In this document: positions 46,902 through 55,174 of the stretch, in pieces
How positions within the stretch are numbered: the stretch's first letter is position 1
Layout of the letters: each line of letters starts with the position of its first letter
NCBI GenBank assembly: GCA_005116895.1
Contig: SWDO01000001.1
Coordinates: forward strand, 384,661 to 444,544
Direction of reading: 5' to 3'
DNA length: 59,884 bases
Origin: Nitrospira sp.
GTDB lineage: Bacteria > Nitrospirota > Nitrospiria > Nitrospirales > Nitrospiraceae
The notes under the pieces: model-generated
What the model saw: the letters and a program-made list of their open reading frames with translations, nothing else
What the model was told of the DNA's origin: nothing
The model's database searches: none
Made by a program: the position numbers and the translations under genes

Positions 46902-47013
46902 TGGTGCGGCGCGGGCACTCTCCGTGCTCGCTCACCGCACATGCAAAATCGATTTGATTTCAAAATAATGGGCGATGCTCGGTGAATGCGCGCAGTTGAG
47001 AGCACCCGCACCA
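46902..47013 (+). ncRNA. Structured spacer with two competing pairings (candidate RNA element)
   Basis: After the ahcY stop, TGGTGCGG (46902-46909) can pair with CCGCAC at 46935-46940 as a local hairpin or with CCGCACCA at 47006-47013 as a closing stem. An intrinsic terminator follows at 47038-47068. Alternative pairing before a terminator resembles an attenuator or riboswitch, but no known class is matched. Inference. Confidence 0.3.
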
Positions 47014-47037
47014 CACCTGCCTGAGAGAGCGGAAAAC

Positions 47038-47068
47038 AAAAAGGCCACCTGAAAAGGTGGCCTTTTTT
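47038..47068 (+). terminator. Intrinsic terminator after ahcY
   Basis: AAAAAGGCCACCT pairs with AGGTGGCCTTTTT around a GAAA tetraloop, with a run of six T at the end. A textbook factor-independent terminator on the plus strand; being near-symmetrical with flanking A and T runs, it could also work on the minus strand. Confidence 0.93.
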
Positions 47069-47080
47069 GTTTTGGACTTG

Positions 47081-47419
47081 ATGGTGCACTTACAAGAAAT
47101 GCGGGAGTACATGCCACCTACCCACCGCGCCTTCCTTCAGGCCCTGGAGATTCGGACTGACAATCAGGGTCGCGCCCTGCTATCTGGATATGTTCATGAC
47201 CGGAAGCAACGGCACCCTGAACTGTGGTCCGCCTACTGTGCCTGTGTTGACCTTCTGGCCCAGTTCCGTGAAATCCACATCGGTTACGCCGACAGCTACA
47301 TCAATCGTCAAAACCAGACTAGTACGACCAATCCTACGGCAGTCGGTACCGGTGGAACACCATTCATGACTTACCTGCAAAAGCACCTCGACGAGACAAG
47401 ACAAGCCATCGCATCCTAA
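47081..47419 (+). pseudogene. C-terminal remnant of indoleamine 2,3-dioxygenase
   Basis: 112 residues from the ATG at 47081. It matches the last third of IDO-type heme dioxygenases: LQEMREYMPPTHRAFLQALE, a region with FREIHIGYADSYI (His is the proximal heme ligand position), and VGTGGTPFMTYLQKHLDET near the end. Full enzymes are about 400 residues; the N-terminal substrate-binding part is missing and the frame begins beside the ahcY terminator, so a 5' deletion is likely. IDO opens the tryptophan indole ring to N-formylkynurenine. The next gene resembles the following enzyme. Weak ribosome site; probably not functional. Confidence 0.7.
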
Positions 47420-47457
47420 AGCTGATCGAGACTTGCTGGATACGATCGTGGTTCCTG

Positions 47458-48171
47458 TTACCCGCGACAGGCAAGCGATTCAGATTTGAGAGTAACAGAC
47501 GTAGACGCTCCAAAAGAGAACCATGAAGGCCGCTCAAACAACGTTGAGGTCACGCGCTGCGCGATGAGTGGGAGTCCTCGGTCAAACTCATCAATAAGGA
47601 GTTTGGCGTCATTCTTCCTCCACTCATCAAGACGGTGACTCACCCCTTCAAACTCCCAGGTTCGATGACGAACCGTTCCCAGATAGTCCCTTCGCCTTGG
47701 CCAGAACCGGGCGTAGCTCGTATTCAACAGGATGATGGCGTGGTTCGGAATCCGGCCATGCTTAGTTTCCCATTGCTCAAGATCCCGGACAGCTATCTGG
47801 TAATCCCGATCGCGAGCACATTGCTCTGTGACATCGATTCGGATGGCAGTTCCAACCATGCGCTCAATTGGAATCTGATCCAGCGTCTGCTTTCCTCTGG
47901 AAAAGTGAATCGGTGCATCGATATGCGTCCCGCCATGCTCAGGCATCTCCACACGGTTTGACGAATAGTAGTACCCTCCTGCGGTATCCTCTGCATGCTG
48001 GACAACAAGCTTAAAATCCTGTTCCGTCGGCCAGACGACCGTGTCCGATCCGAATGAATGAGTCAGATCGAAAATCCTCGATTGCTCCCAAACAAGGTGG
48101 TTGCTGCGATGATCTGCAACACATCCTGCATTTACAACCAGGCTCAGCACGACAATCAACATACTTGCCAT
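47458..48171 (-). CDS. Cyclase-family (kynurenine formamidase-like) lipoprotein, C-terminus divergent
   Basis: 237 residues from the ATG at 48171; the frame is open to 48360 but upstream residues are not signal-like, so the start is uncertain. A short lipoprotein signal ends VVNAGC. The fold matches the cyclase/KynB family: IFDLTHSFGSDTVVWP, the metal motif EHGGTHIDAPIHF (HxGTHxD), and HGRIPNHAIILLNTSYARFWP. Then, after WEFEGVS, the expected IDTxSID...H and LPMKI...G blocks are missing, so some metal ligands are lost. The cluster with the IDO remnant suggests a decayed kynurenine pathway. It could also be a rewired, active hydrolase; I consider activity doubtful. Confidence 0.65.
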   Translation of the reverse strand: MASMLIVVLSLVVNAGCVADHRSNHLVWEQSRIFDLTHSFGSDTVVWPTEQDFKLVVQHAEDTAGGYYYSSNRVEMPEHGGTHIDAPIHFSRGKQTLDQIPIERMVGTAIRIDVTEQCARDRDYQIAVRDLEQWETKHGRIPNHAIILLNTSYARFWPRRRDYLGTVRHRTWEFEGVSHRLDEWRKNDAKLLIDEFDRGLPLIAQRVTSTLFERPSWFSFGASTSVTLKSESLACRG

Positions 48172-48429
48172 ATGAGCGGGAGCTCTTCCCGTGAAATTTC
48201 TCCAACCATCTCTTCCAAGTCTCGGATGGAACGGATACGCGGCGAGGTTCTCGCTATAGCAGGAATTGTCGGCTCTGTAAGCCAGCAGTGTCAGGTGCGA
48301 CGGCATTGCGACGGATGTCGCAGCTTTAGAGGAGCACCGGGGAGAAAGAAAAACGCTCATTACCGGTCTGACTTCAATGCATCATAGCGAAACCGAGCCT
48401 GCGCACCGTTCGTCAGCCGAGACTCTCCC

Positions 48430-48753
48430 CTACTTCCCGAAGGCTTTTTTCAGCAGCGGTTCGATCTCGCCCTTAGCGGCCATGGGGTCGAGGACGTCGG
48501 TATCTCCATAGAATGTCCCGTCGATAAATACCTTTGGAAGGGTCGGCCAATTGGTGATCTTCGCCAGCGCTTCCCGTTTCGCCGGTTGCGACAGGACGTC
48601 GATAAGTTCGTACGGGTACCCATACTTATCGAAAAACTGCATGGTCTCCCGCGTGAACCCGCACATCGGCATGGTCTTCGTTCCCTTGCCGTAAATCAAA
48701 ATTTTATGGGCCTTCACTTCGTTTTGGATTTCTTCTTCGATTTGGTCAGCCAT
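48430..48753 (-). CDS. grxD: Monothiol glutaredoxin (Grx4/GrxD-like)
   Basis: 107 residues with the Grx4-type active site CGFT (near 32; most have CGFS), then LIDVLSQPAKREALAKITNWPTLPKVFIDGTFYGD, which includes the TLP cis-Pro and glutathione-binding residues. It binds a 2Fe-2S cluster between two subunits and partners with BolA, encoded 9 bases upstream on the same strand. Ribosome site AGGAGGAG before the ATG. Iron-sulfur delivery or sensing is the inferred role. Confidence 0.94.
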   Translation of the reverse strand: MADQIEEEIQNEVKAHKILIYGKGTKTMPMCGFTRETMQFFDKYGYPYELIDVLSQPAKREALAKITNWPTLPKVFIDGTFYGDTDVLDPMAAKGEIEPLLKKAFGK

Positions 48754-48762
48754 GGTCTCCTC

Positions 48763-49002
48763 CTAAGCCTCATCTCTGGTGCGCGCCGTTAATTCGAGCG
48801 CATGGATTCGTCCGTCTTTCATCGGCACGTCTAGCGCTTGATAGATCATCCGATGCCTGTCTAAGAGGTTTTTCCCATGAAAACCATCCGAGACAATTAC
48901 GACCTTGAGGTGGTCCATTGTTCCTGTACGGTCGGTCACCGTCACCACGGCATCCGGCAAGGACTTGCGAACATAGTCAGTCAGTACGTCTGGGGTAATC
49001 AC
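48763..49002 (-). CDS. BolA-family protein
   Basis: 79 residues, starting at GTG (49002) with GGAGG upstream. DHLKVVIVSDGFHGKNLLDRHRMIYQAL contains the conserved FxGxxxxxRHRxVxxxL motif, with the His used to share an iron-sulfur cluster with monothiol glutaredoxin. The class I BolA/IbaG type cannot be separated by eye. It is the first gene of a two-gene operon with the glutaredoxin. Complete, with no odd features. Confidence 0.94.
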   Translation of the reverse strand: MITPDVLTDYVRKSLPDAVVTVTDRTGTMDHLKVVIVSDGFHGKNLLDRHRMIYQALDVPMKDGRIHALELTARTRDEA

Positions 49003-49253
49003 CGGCCTCCACTCCTCTTACTTATTGGATAGCCTAGCTGAAATGGACTCTGAAACGCAATGTGCATCCTCGTTGGTGGTTTTCCACAATAATGGTGGTG
49101 CATGTGAACCAGCCTCCACCAGTGACACACAGTTCTGATTAAGCAAGCCGTTGAATTGTTTCAGGCTCACCTTCGTCACGTTTCGGCATCAAGCTTGCCA
49201 TACTCACAGTACAAACGAAAACAGATCACCCGCCATTCACGAAGGAGGTCGTT

Positions 49254-49688
49254 ATGAGCGAATTCAAATCCGGGTTTTTTGTGGGAGGTGAGAGCTGCAA
49301 TGGCCGCGTCCTCGTTGTGGATGATGAGCCCGATATCCGCAAGGTCGTCCGCATGACGTTGCAGAAAGCCGGCTACGATGTCCTTGAAGCAGAGAATGGC
49401 GAGAAGGCCATCGAAACTATCAACTACGGGGAAAATCGGCTGCTCCTTGATGTCATGATCTGCGACATCCGCATGCCGAAGGTGAATGGGATCGAAGCGA
49501 TCGCCTACTTCCGCCAGAATTATCCTCGGGTCCCCTTGATCGTCCTGACCGGATTCCCCGACACCGACATGGCCACGGCCTTACTGCGACAAGGCGTGGT
49601 GGATTATCTCGTGAAACCGGTAGAGGGCGAGAAACTGAAGGCCTCCGTCGCACGGGCCATGGAGCAGCGTGAATTGGCCCATCTCTGA
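49254..49688 (+). CDS. Single-domain response regulator (CheY-like receiver)
   Basis: 144 residues: receiver only. VVDDEPD acidic pair, phospho-Asp in MICDIRMPKVNG (near 75), Thr in VLTGFPDTD, Lys in YLVKPVEGEKL. A 20-residue N-terminal extension precedes it. Strong ribosome site AAGGAGGT before the ATG. It is the first gene of a four-gene run: this regulator, two histidine kinases and a c-heme protein. With no output domain it probably relays phosphate or acts on a protein partner. Start of a distinct operon with its own promoter upstream (49003-49253). Confidence 0.93.
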   Translation: MSEFKSGFFVGGESCNGRVLVVDDEPDIRKVVRMTLQKAGYDVLEAENGEKAIETINYGENRLLLDVMICDIRMPKVNGIEAIAYFRQNYPRVPLIVLTGFPDTDMATALLRQGVVDYLVKPVEGEKLKASVARAMEQRELAHL

Positions 49689-49720
49689 AGGAACGGGCCA
49701 CAGCTTAGCAGGGAGCCAGC

Positions 49721-50833
49721 ATGACGATCATCTCTCCGACCATGTCCCATCCGCAAGCCGAGAATCAGGGAAGCGAACCAGCTCCCGCCTCGCCTCCGAT
49801 GAGAGTGGCCATCATCGGGGCGGGGCGTGGGGGCATGGCCCTGCTCGATGTGCTCCACCAGATCAGCAGGATTCAGATCGTCGGCATCACCGATCAGAAT
49901 CCCTTGGCTCCCGGGCTCACACGCGCCCAAGAGCTCCACGTGCCGGTCTATGACCGGGTGACCGACTTGATCACGCACCAAGGGCTCAACCTTGTGATAG
50001 ACGTCACCGGTGATCCAGCCATGGAGTCGGTGCTTCGGGAGGAGGTGCCTGCGGGGGCCGACGTCGTCAACGGTCAGACCGCACGGCTTCTATGGGTACT
50101 CGTGCAACATGAATCGACATTGCAAACCGAATTGCTCCATGCAGAGAAGCTTGCAGGAATCGGCTCGTTCGCTGCCGGCATCGCGCATGACATGAACAAT
50201 CCGCTCCAGCTGATTCTGGGTCTGGCTGAAAATCTGACGGACGAAACGGACCTGGAAGCCGTGCACCTGCAGGCCCACGATATTATTGAAGCCGTGAAAC
50301 GGACGACGGCCATTTGTCGAGACCTTACGTCCTATTCTCGCCGCTCATCGTTACGGCAAGACTGCCTGATTGGCGTCAGCGGCAAGTTGGATGAAGCGCT
50401 CAAGATTGCCCGCTATGCGGTGGCGCTCCAAGACATTGACATTCGCAAGCTGTATCAGCCCGACGTCGTGGTGAAGGGAAACCCCGATGAGCTTCTCCAT
50501 GTGTTCGTCAATCTCATTACCAACGCCGTGCAGGCCATGGATCACCATGGAACCTTGACGCTGGAAACCCACGCGATGGCCGACGCGACGCAGATTCGTG
50601 TCTCCGATACCGGCAGCGGCATCGCCCCAGAGCTCCTTGGTCGAATCTTTGAACCCTTCTTCACGACAAAGCCACCAGGGAAGGGAACCGGATTGGGTTT
50701 GTACAATATCAAAAATGTGATTCATCACATGAATGGCACGATAGGGGTCGACAGTCAGATTGGCCGAGGCTCAACTTTTACCCTCACATTTCCCGGTGAG
50801 TCCGGCGCCGATGAGAGGACCACTTCGTCATGA
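49721..50833 (+). CDS. Histidine kinase with N-terminal Rossmann (dinucleotide-binding-like) domain
   Basis: 370 residues and no membrane segment: cytoplasmic. Residues about 27-130 form a Rossmann fold, MRVAIIGAGRGGMALLDVL (GxGxxG), with IVGITDQNPLAPGLTRA and LVIDVTGDPAMESVL, like the NAD-binding part of homoserine dehydrogenase or oxidoreductases. HisKA has phospho-His near 156 in GIAHDMNNPLQLILGLAEN. HATPase: NLITNAVQAMDHHGTL, DTGSGIAPELLGRIFEPFFTTK and GTGLGLYNIKNV. It may sense NAD(P)(H) or redox state (inference). Its stop overlaps the next kinase start by 4 bases. Spacing to the regulator is 32 bases. Confidence 0.9.
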   Translation: MTIISPTMSHPQAENQGSEPAPASPPMRVAIIGAGRGGMALLDVLHQISRIQIVGITDQNPLAPGLTRAQELHVPVYDRVTDLITHQGLNLVIDVTGDPAMESVLREEVPAGADVVNGQTARLLWVLVQHESTLQTELLHAEKLAGIGSFAAGIAHDMNNPLQLILGLAENLTDETDLEAVHLQAHDIIEAVKRTTAICRDLTSYSRRSSLRQDCLIGVSGKLDEALKIARYAVALQDIDIRKLYQPDVVVKGNPDELLHVFVNLITNAVQAMDHHGTLTLETHAMADATQIRVSDTGSGIAPELLGRIFEPFFTTKPPGKGTGLGLYNIKNVIHHMNGTIGVDSQIGRGSTFTLTFPGESGADERTTSS

Positions 50834-53325
50834 AGGGAAATCCGACATCCTCGCCGTCCGGCACCAGATGGGGGCTGAAGGCGAAAGTCATCCTCTCTAT
50901 GCTGCTCGTCGGTATCATCCCGCTCGTCGTTGGCTTGGGGATGGCATTCTGGCAGGGATCTCAAGAAATCCGGGAAGTCAGTGGGGAAAGCTTTAAAGCA
51001 CTGGCAACTGAAGCCGCCCGCAAACTCGATCTCCTCCTCGCCGAAGAGATCGCACACACCGCGCGCATCGCGAATGACCCGGCGATCATTCGCGCGTTGG
51101 AGCAACGGCGCGATGCGCGGGGAGACGCCAAGAATCTAAGCACGGCACTCACTGACTTCGAGCAGCGCTGGAAGGCAAAAGACGCTGCCGCCGTCAAGTC
51201 CATTATCGATAATCCTCTCAGCACCTTGCTCCATGAATACTTTACCGGCGCCCATAGTGCGCCGGGCCAGTCGCTTCCGCACGTGGTTCGCTCATCGACA
51301 AAGATGCTCTTCCTGACCGATGCACAGGGGGCGCTGGTCGGAACCATGACCGACCATCCGGCGTTCCTCCACCAGAAGACCCACTGGTGGCAGGGTGCCT
51401 TCAATAAGGCGGTGGGCAAGCTCTATATCGAAGATGTGCGTTTCGACGACCAGGTGAACGCCTATGTCTTCTCCATCTCACTACCTGTCATGGATAGTCT
51501 CCGGTACGAAGTCGTCGGAGTGCTGCACCGCGTGATCGACGCCAAAGAATTCTTCTCTCCCGCGACCCATGTCACTCGATTTGGAAAGACCGGCCACGTC
51601 ATGTTGATCGATGCCAATGGGATCGTCGTCAGCTGCCCGATTCTTCCCACCGGCGTCCCGTTGTCCGATCCGAAACTCATTCCGCTCGTCACACCGCCAC
51701 ACCCCGGTTGGGTACAAACCTCGAGCGACGGCCACGGCGGACAGTCGACCTCCGTCATCGGCTTTGCCCCTCTGACAGAGACCAGCCGGGCGACCAACGG
51801 CTCGATCGACAATGGGTCGTGGCACACCTTCGTCTGGCAATCCTCCGATGAACTCTTCGCGCCGATTCAGCATCTGTTCACCTGGGTGACGGTCTTCGGA
51901 GCCGTCGCTGTCGTGCTACTGGCCGCGCTGGGCTACGTCGCCGCCGGTCGTATCGTGACGCCCGTACGGCAACTGCAACTGGCCGCGCAGTCAATCGGAC
52001 GTGGTGAATTGCGGACACCGATTCAGATCCACACGGGTGACGAATTGGAGGACCTGGCCGAAGAATTCAACCGCATGAACCAGCAGTTGAAAGCTGCCTT
52101 CGCCGGATTGACTGACCAGGTCAAGTTGAAAACCCAGGAAGTCCAGGTCCTGCAGCAGTCGACGGATCAGATCTTAGACGCCGTCCCCACTCCTATTCTC
52201 CTGATCGATGCCCACGAAACTGTACGCTACATCAATCAGGCAGCCCGCGATTCCTTCAAGGTCCAGGAACCGATGTCCGGAACGTCGCTGTTCACGATTC
52301 TTCCCCTCGACCCAGCCGTTCAGAAACAACTTCACGCAGAGTTCCAAGCCAACGGGGAGACGTCTCTTGCCACAGCCGGTAGCAAACGCGAGGCAGCGCC
52401 GAGGGATCCACTTGCGCCGAGTGCCGATCACGAATCGGTCAGCCAGCGTGCTGAGCTCCACATCAGATCGCGCATCTATCACTATCAATGGTTCCGACTA
52501 CCCGCGAGGCCAGGGGAAGAAGACAGTATTGGGCTGGTGCTTCGAGACACCACGGATGAAAGCCAACTACAAGATAAGCTGGTCCAGGCAGAGAAAACGG
52601 GAAGCCTCGGCGTCCTCACCGCTGGAATCGGCCACGAACTCAACAACCCCTTGTTCGGCATCATCGGATTAGGAGAAGCGATTCAGGACGAGCAGGACTT
52701 GGAGCAAATCAAGACCTGCGCCCGAGACATCGTGGCCCATGGCCGTCGCATGGCAACGATCGTTCGTGATTTTACCGGCGTGACAAACCGTGAGGCCTTC
52801 GACCAGCAGGTACCAGTGCCTGTGGAGCAGATCTTGGACCAAGTGCTGGCGACGGCTCAGACCACTGTTGAAATGAAAGACATTGTGATCCACAAAACCT
52901 ATGCGGGCCATACCCCCGTGCTGGTCTTTCCGGACCAACTTCGGCAAGCGTTGGTGAATCTCGTGACCAATGCCACCCAAGCCATGAAGGGGACCGGCAC
53001 GCTTACATTGACGACTGCCGCGTCGGACCACACGGTGACGGCGACGATCGCCGATTCCGGCCCCGGCATCCCCAAGCAGCACCTGTCAAAGATCTTCGAT
53101 CCGTTTTTTACGACCAAGGGACAAGGGGAAGGGTCTGGCCTCGGGCTCACGGTGGCACGACGGATTATCCGAAAGTTCGGGGGCGATCTCCGCGTCGAGA
53201 GCGTCGAAGGCCAAGGCACCACCTGCGTGATCACGCTCCCGATCAGTTCTTCCCTGTCTCCCGAAGGAGGCCCATGGACACCGTCCGCATCACGTTCCGA
53301 GCCGCAACCCTCGCATTCCTCCTAG
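50830..53325 (+). CDS. Membrane histidine kinase with Cache, HAMP and PAS domains
   Basis: 831 residues. Membrane helix about 18-40, periplasmic Cache-type sensor about 45-340 (VTRFGKTGHVMLIDANGIVVSCPI is a Cache signature), second helix about 350-375 (VTVFGAVAVVLLAALGYVAAG), HAMP (RIVTPVRQLQLAAQS), PAS about 440-560 (LDAVPTPILLIDAHETVRYIN), HisKA with phospho-His602 (GIGHELNNPLFGI), HATPase (NLVTNATQAMKGTGTL; FDPFFTTKGQGEGSGLGL). Complete. It senses a periplasmic small molecule, not identifiable from sequence. Its 3' end overlaps the heme-protein gene by 52 bases in another frame, so these two are tightly coupled. Confidence 0.95.
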   Translation: MKGNPTSSPSGTRWGLKAKVILSMLLVGIIPLVVGLGMAFWQGSQEIREVSGESFKALATEAARKLDLLLAEEIAHTARIANDPAIIRALEQRRDARGDAKNLSTALTDFEQRWKAKDAAAVKSIIDNPLSTLLHEYFTGAHSAPGQSLPHVVRSSTKMLFLTDAQGALVGTMTDHPAFLHQKTHWWQGAFNKAVGKLYIEDVRFDDQVNAYVFSISLPVMDSLRYEVVGVLHRVIDAKEFFSPATHVTRFGKTGHVMLIDANGIVVSCPILPTGVPLSDPKLIPLVTPPHPGWVQTSSDGHGGQSTSVIGFAPLTETSRATNGSIDNGSWHTFVWQSSDELFAPIQHLFTWVTVFGAVAVVLLAALGYVAAGRIVTPVRQLQLAAQSIGRGELRTPIQIHTGDELEDLAEEFNRMNQQLKAAFAGLTDQVKLKTQEVQVLQQSTDQILDAVPTPILLIDAHETVRYINQAARDSFKVQEPMSGTSLFTILPLDPAVQKQLHAEFQANGETSLATAGSKREAAPRDPLAPSADHESVSQRAELHIRSRIYHYQWFRLPARPGEEDSIGLVLRDTTDESQLQDKLVQAEKTGSLGVLTAGIGHELNNPLFGIIGLGEAIQDEQDLEQIKTCARDIVAHGRRMATIVRDFTGVTNREAFDQQVPVPVEQILDQVLATAQTTVEMKDIVIHKTYAGHTPVLVFPDQLRQALVNLVTNATQAMKGTGTLTLTTAASDHTVTATIADSGPGIPKQHLSKIFDPFFTTKGQGEGSGLGLTVARRIIRKFGGDLRVESVEGQGTTCVITLPISSSLSPEGGPWTPSASRSEPQPSHSS

Positions 53326-53867
53326 GGGGACTCTGGGACGAGGCTTCTCTTCACGCAGCCAAGGAGAGTCCACCCATCGGCAACATCTCTGCGGAGAAAG
53401 TCGCCGATTACGTGCATGCCATCTTGGAGGCTGACCGGACGATCTATACGACGCACATCGTCAACCGGATGCAGGAGAAAGGCATCGTGGCTGCGACCGA
53501 ACATTGGGAACAGGACAACACGCTCCCTCTGCCGGCCCAGTTTCTTCAACATTCAGGCCGGTTGGTCGCCGAGAGTGGACGAGGCATCCGCTACAGACTG
53601 ATCGGGTTCTCTCCAATCTATCAACGCAACGCGCCTGCGACCGAGTTTGAACGCAAAGCGTTGGAGGTACTCAGGCGACAGCCTGACCGGCCAATTACCG
53701 GAGTGGTGTCAAGCGGCAAGAAGCAGTACTTCCAAGCCATCTATGCAGACCGTGCCGTCTCATCTGCCTGCGTCACGTGCCACAACAGTCATCCGTTAAG
53801 CCCAAAGCAGGACTTTAAGCTCAACGATGTGATGGGTGGGATCGCCATTACGATTCCGCTGGAGTAG
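53274..53867 (+). CDS. Periplasmic c-heme protein of the DUF3365 (Tll0287-like) family
   Basis: 197 residues with a signal peptide (about 5-25). One c-heme site, CVTCH (166-170), in CVTCHNSHPLSPKQDFKLNDVMGGIAITIPL, the hallmark C-terminal block of the Tll0287-like family of heme sensor domains. The N-terminal part is a PAS-like alpha/beta sensor core. Start supported by GAAGGAGG 6 bases before the ATG, inside the upstream kinase gene (52-base overlap). It is probably a redox or gas (NO/CO) sensor working with the Cache kinase; inferred from family and overlap. Confidence 0.9.
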   Translation: MDTVRITFRAATLAFLLGGLWDEASLHAAKESPPIGNISAEKVADYVHAILEADRTIYTTHIVNRMQEKGIVAATEHWEQDNTLPLPAQFLQHSGRLVAESGRGIRYRLIGFSPIYQRNAPATEFERKALEVLRRQPDRPITGVVSSGKKQYFQAIYADRAVSSACVTCHNSHPLSPKQDFKLNDVMGGIAITIPLE

Positions 53868-53938
53868 CAGGACACGTGATAGGTCCTTGTCGGCTGGAGA
53901 GCCAAAACACTGTGCGCGGGTGCAACGTGACAAGGAGG

Positions 53939-55036
53939 TTACGAAGGCGTGGGCGGGTTCATAGGAACGACCGGTGGTTTGAGGTAGTACTCCTCTCGAT
54001 AGATCTGCACCGCCGTCATCAGCAGGCTGATAAGGATCGGGCCGACGAATAGTCCAAGCAACCCGTACAGCGCCAACCCGCCCAACACGCTGAGCACGAG
54101 GAGCAACACGGGAATCTGTACATCTTGGCCGATCAACCACGGGCGTAGGAACTGGTCGACCATCGACACGACGCCGATTCCCCACACCAGCATAATCAGC
54201 GCTTTCCCACTCGCACCCACCCAGAAGAGGTAGAGCGCCACGGGTCCCCATACCAGTCCCGTTCCGCCGAACGGGATCGGCGCCAACACAGTCGTCAACG
54301 CGGTCAGTCCCATCGGAAACGGCACATCGAGCGCCCAATAGGCCATCCCCGCCAACAGCCCTTGAACGATCGCCGTGACGAGCATCCCTTTCACTACCGC
54401 CCGAATCGTTTGATCCAACCGAGACAGAATTTTGGACTTGTGCGACTCGTCCATCGGAATCAAATCGTATAACACGGCGAGCCACTGCTGACCGTCTTTG
54501 AAGAGAAAAAACAACACCAACAGCATAATGAAGAAATTCGTTACCAGCGTGAAGGTGTTCTTCAGCAAGCCTCCCATTCCTCCGACCAAAAACTGGCCCA
54601 ATTCCGTGACTCCACCGACAAGCGACTGCTCCAATGACACGGTGGGATTGCCGGTCCCGGATACCGCCGCCTTCAACCAACCTCCCACCAAAGGAATGCC
54701 GGCCACTTGATCCGGCAATCGCTGGAGCCCGCCGGCTGAGATCCATGCTCGGATCTCCTGCTCCGCTGCCCCAGCTTCCCGCACCAACATCACCCCCATG
54801 GCAACCAGCGGCACAACGACAATCCCCAGCGCGCCAACGGTCAGCATAGCGGCAGAGAGCGCGTCCTTCCCACCAAACCATTTGGCCAGCCGGAGATGCA
54901 TGGGAAAGGCCCAATGGGCCAACAGCCCGGCCCACAGGGCCGAGAACACAAACGGCTTGAACATCAACCCGATTTGGTAGAGGAGCAAGACCAGCAGCGC
55001 AAAGAACACGATGGAAAAGATCTGTTGTCGAGTCAT
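53939..55036 (-). CDS. AI-2E/PerM-family membrane permease
   Basis: 365 residues with about eight membrane segments. Features of the family: FFALLVLLLYQIGLMFKPFVFSALWAGLLAHWAFP, then a long amphipathic loop, FFIMLLVLFFLFKDGQQWLAVLYDLIPMDESHKSKILSRLDQTIRAVVKGMLVTAIVQG, and VLGGLALYGLLGLFVGPILISLL near the end. Members include exporters of autoinducer-2 and Na+/H+ antiporters, so the substrate is unknown. Convergent with the heme-protein gene (71 bases between stops). The C-terminus is Pro-rich (PPVVPMNPPTPS). Confidence 0.92.
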   Translation of the reverse strand: MTRQQIFSIVFFALLVLLLYQIGLMFKPFVFSALWAGLLAHWAFPMHLRLAKWFGGKDALSAAMLTVGALGIVVVPLVAMGVMLVREAGAAEQEIRAWISAGGLQRLPDQVAGIPLVGGWLKAAVSGTGNPTVSLEQSLVGGVTELGQFLVGGMGGLLKNTFTLVTNFFIMLLVLFFLFKDGQQWLAVLYDLIPMDESHKSKILSRLDQTIRAVVKGMLVTAIVQGLLAGMAYWALDVPFPMGLTALTTVLAPIPFGGTGLVWGPVALYLFWVGASGKALIMLVWGIGVVSMVDQFLRPWLIGQDVQIPVLLLVLSVLGGLALYGLLGLFVGPILISLLMTAVQIYREEYYLKPPVVPMNPPTPS

Positions 55037-55174
55037 AGCAAACGTCGCAGTCTCTCTGAAGCAGTATCGAGTAAATAACAGATCTGTCGGCGTCTGTCAC
55101 GGGAGGAAAGAATGGGATGGAAGGCGCAAGACTACCAGACGTGAGAACACAACGAGCGAAAGGCGAGCGCGCGC

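Noticed and set aside
53796..55100. 434-residue minus-strand frame overlapping the AI-2E permease
   Set aside because: Out-of-frame shadow; the permease frame has clear membrane helices, and this one lacks family features and runs over the heme-protein 3' end.
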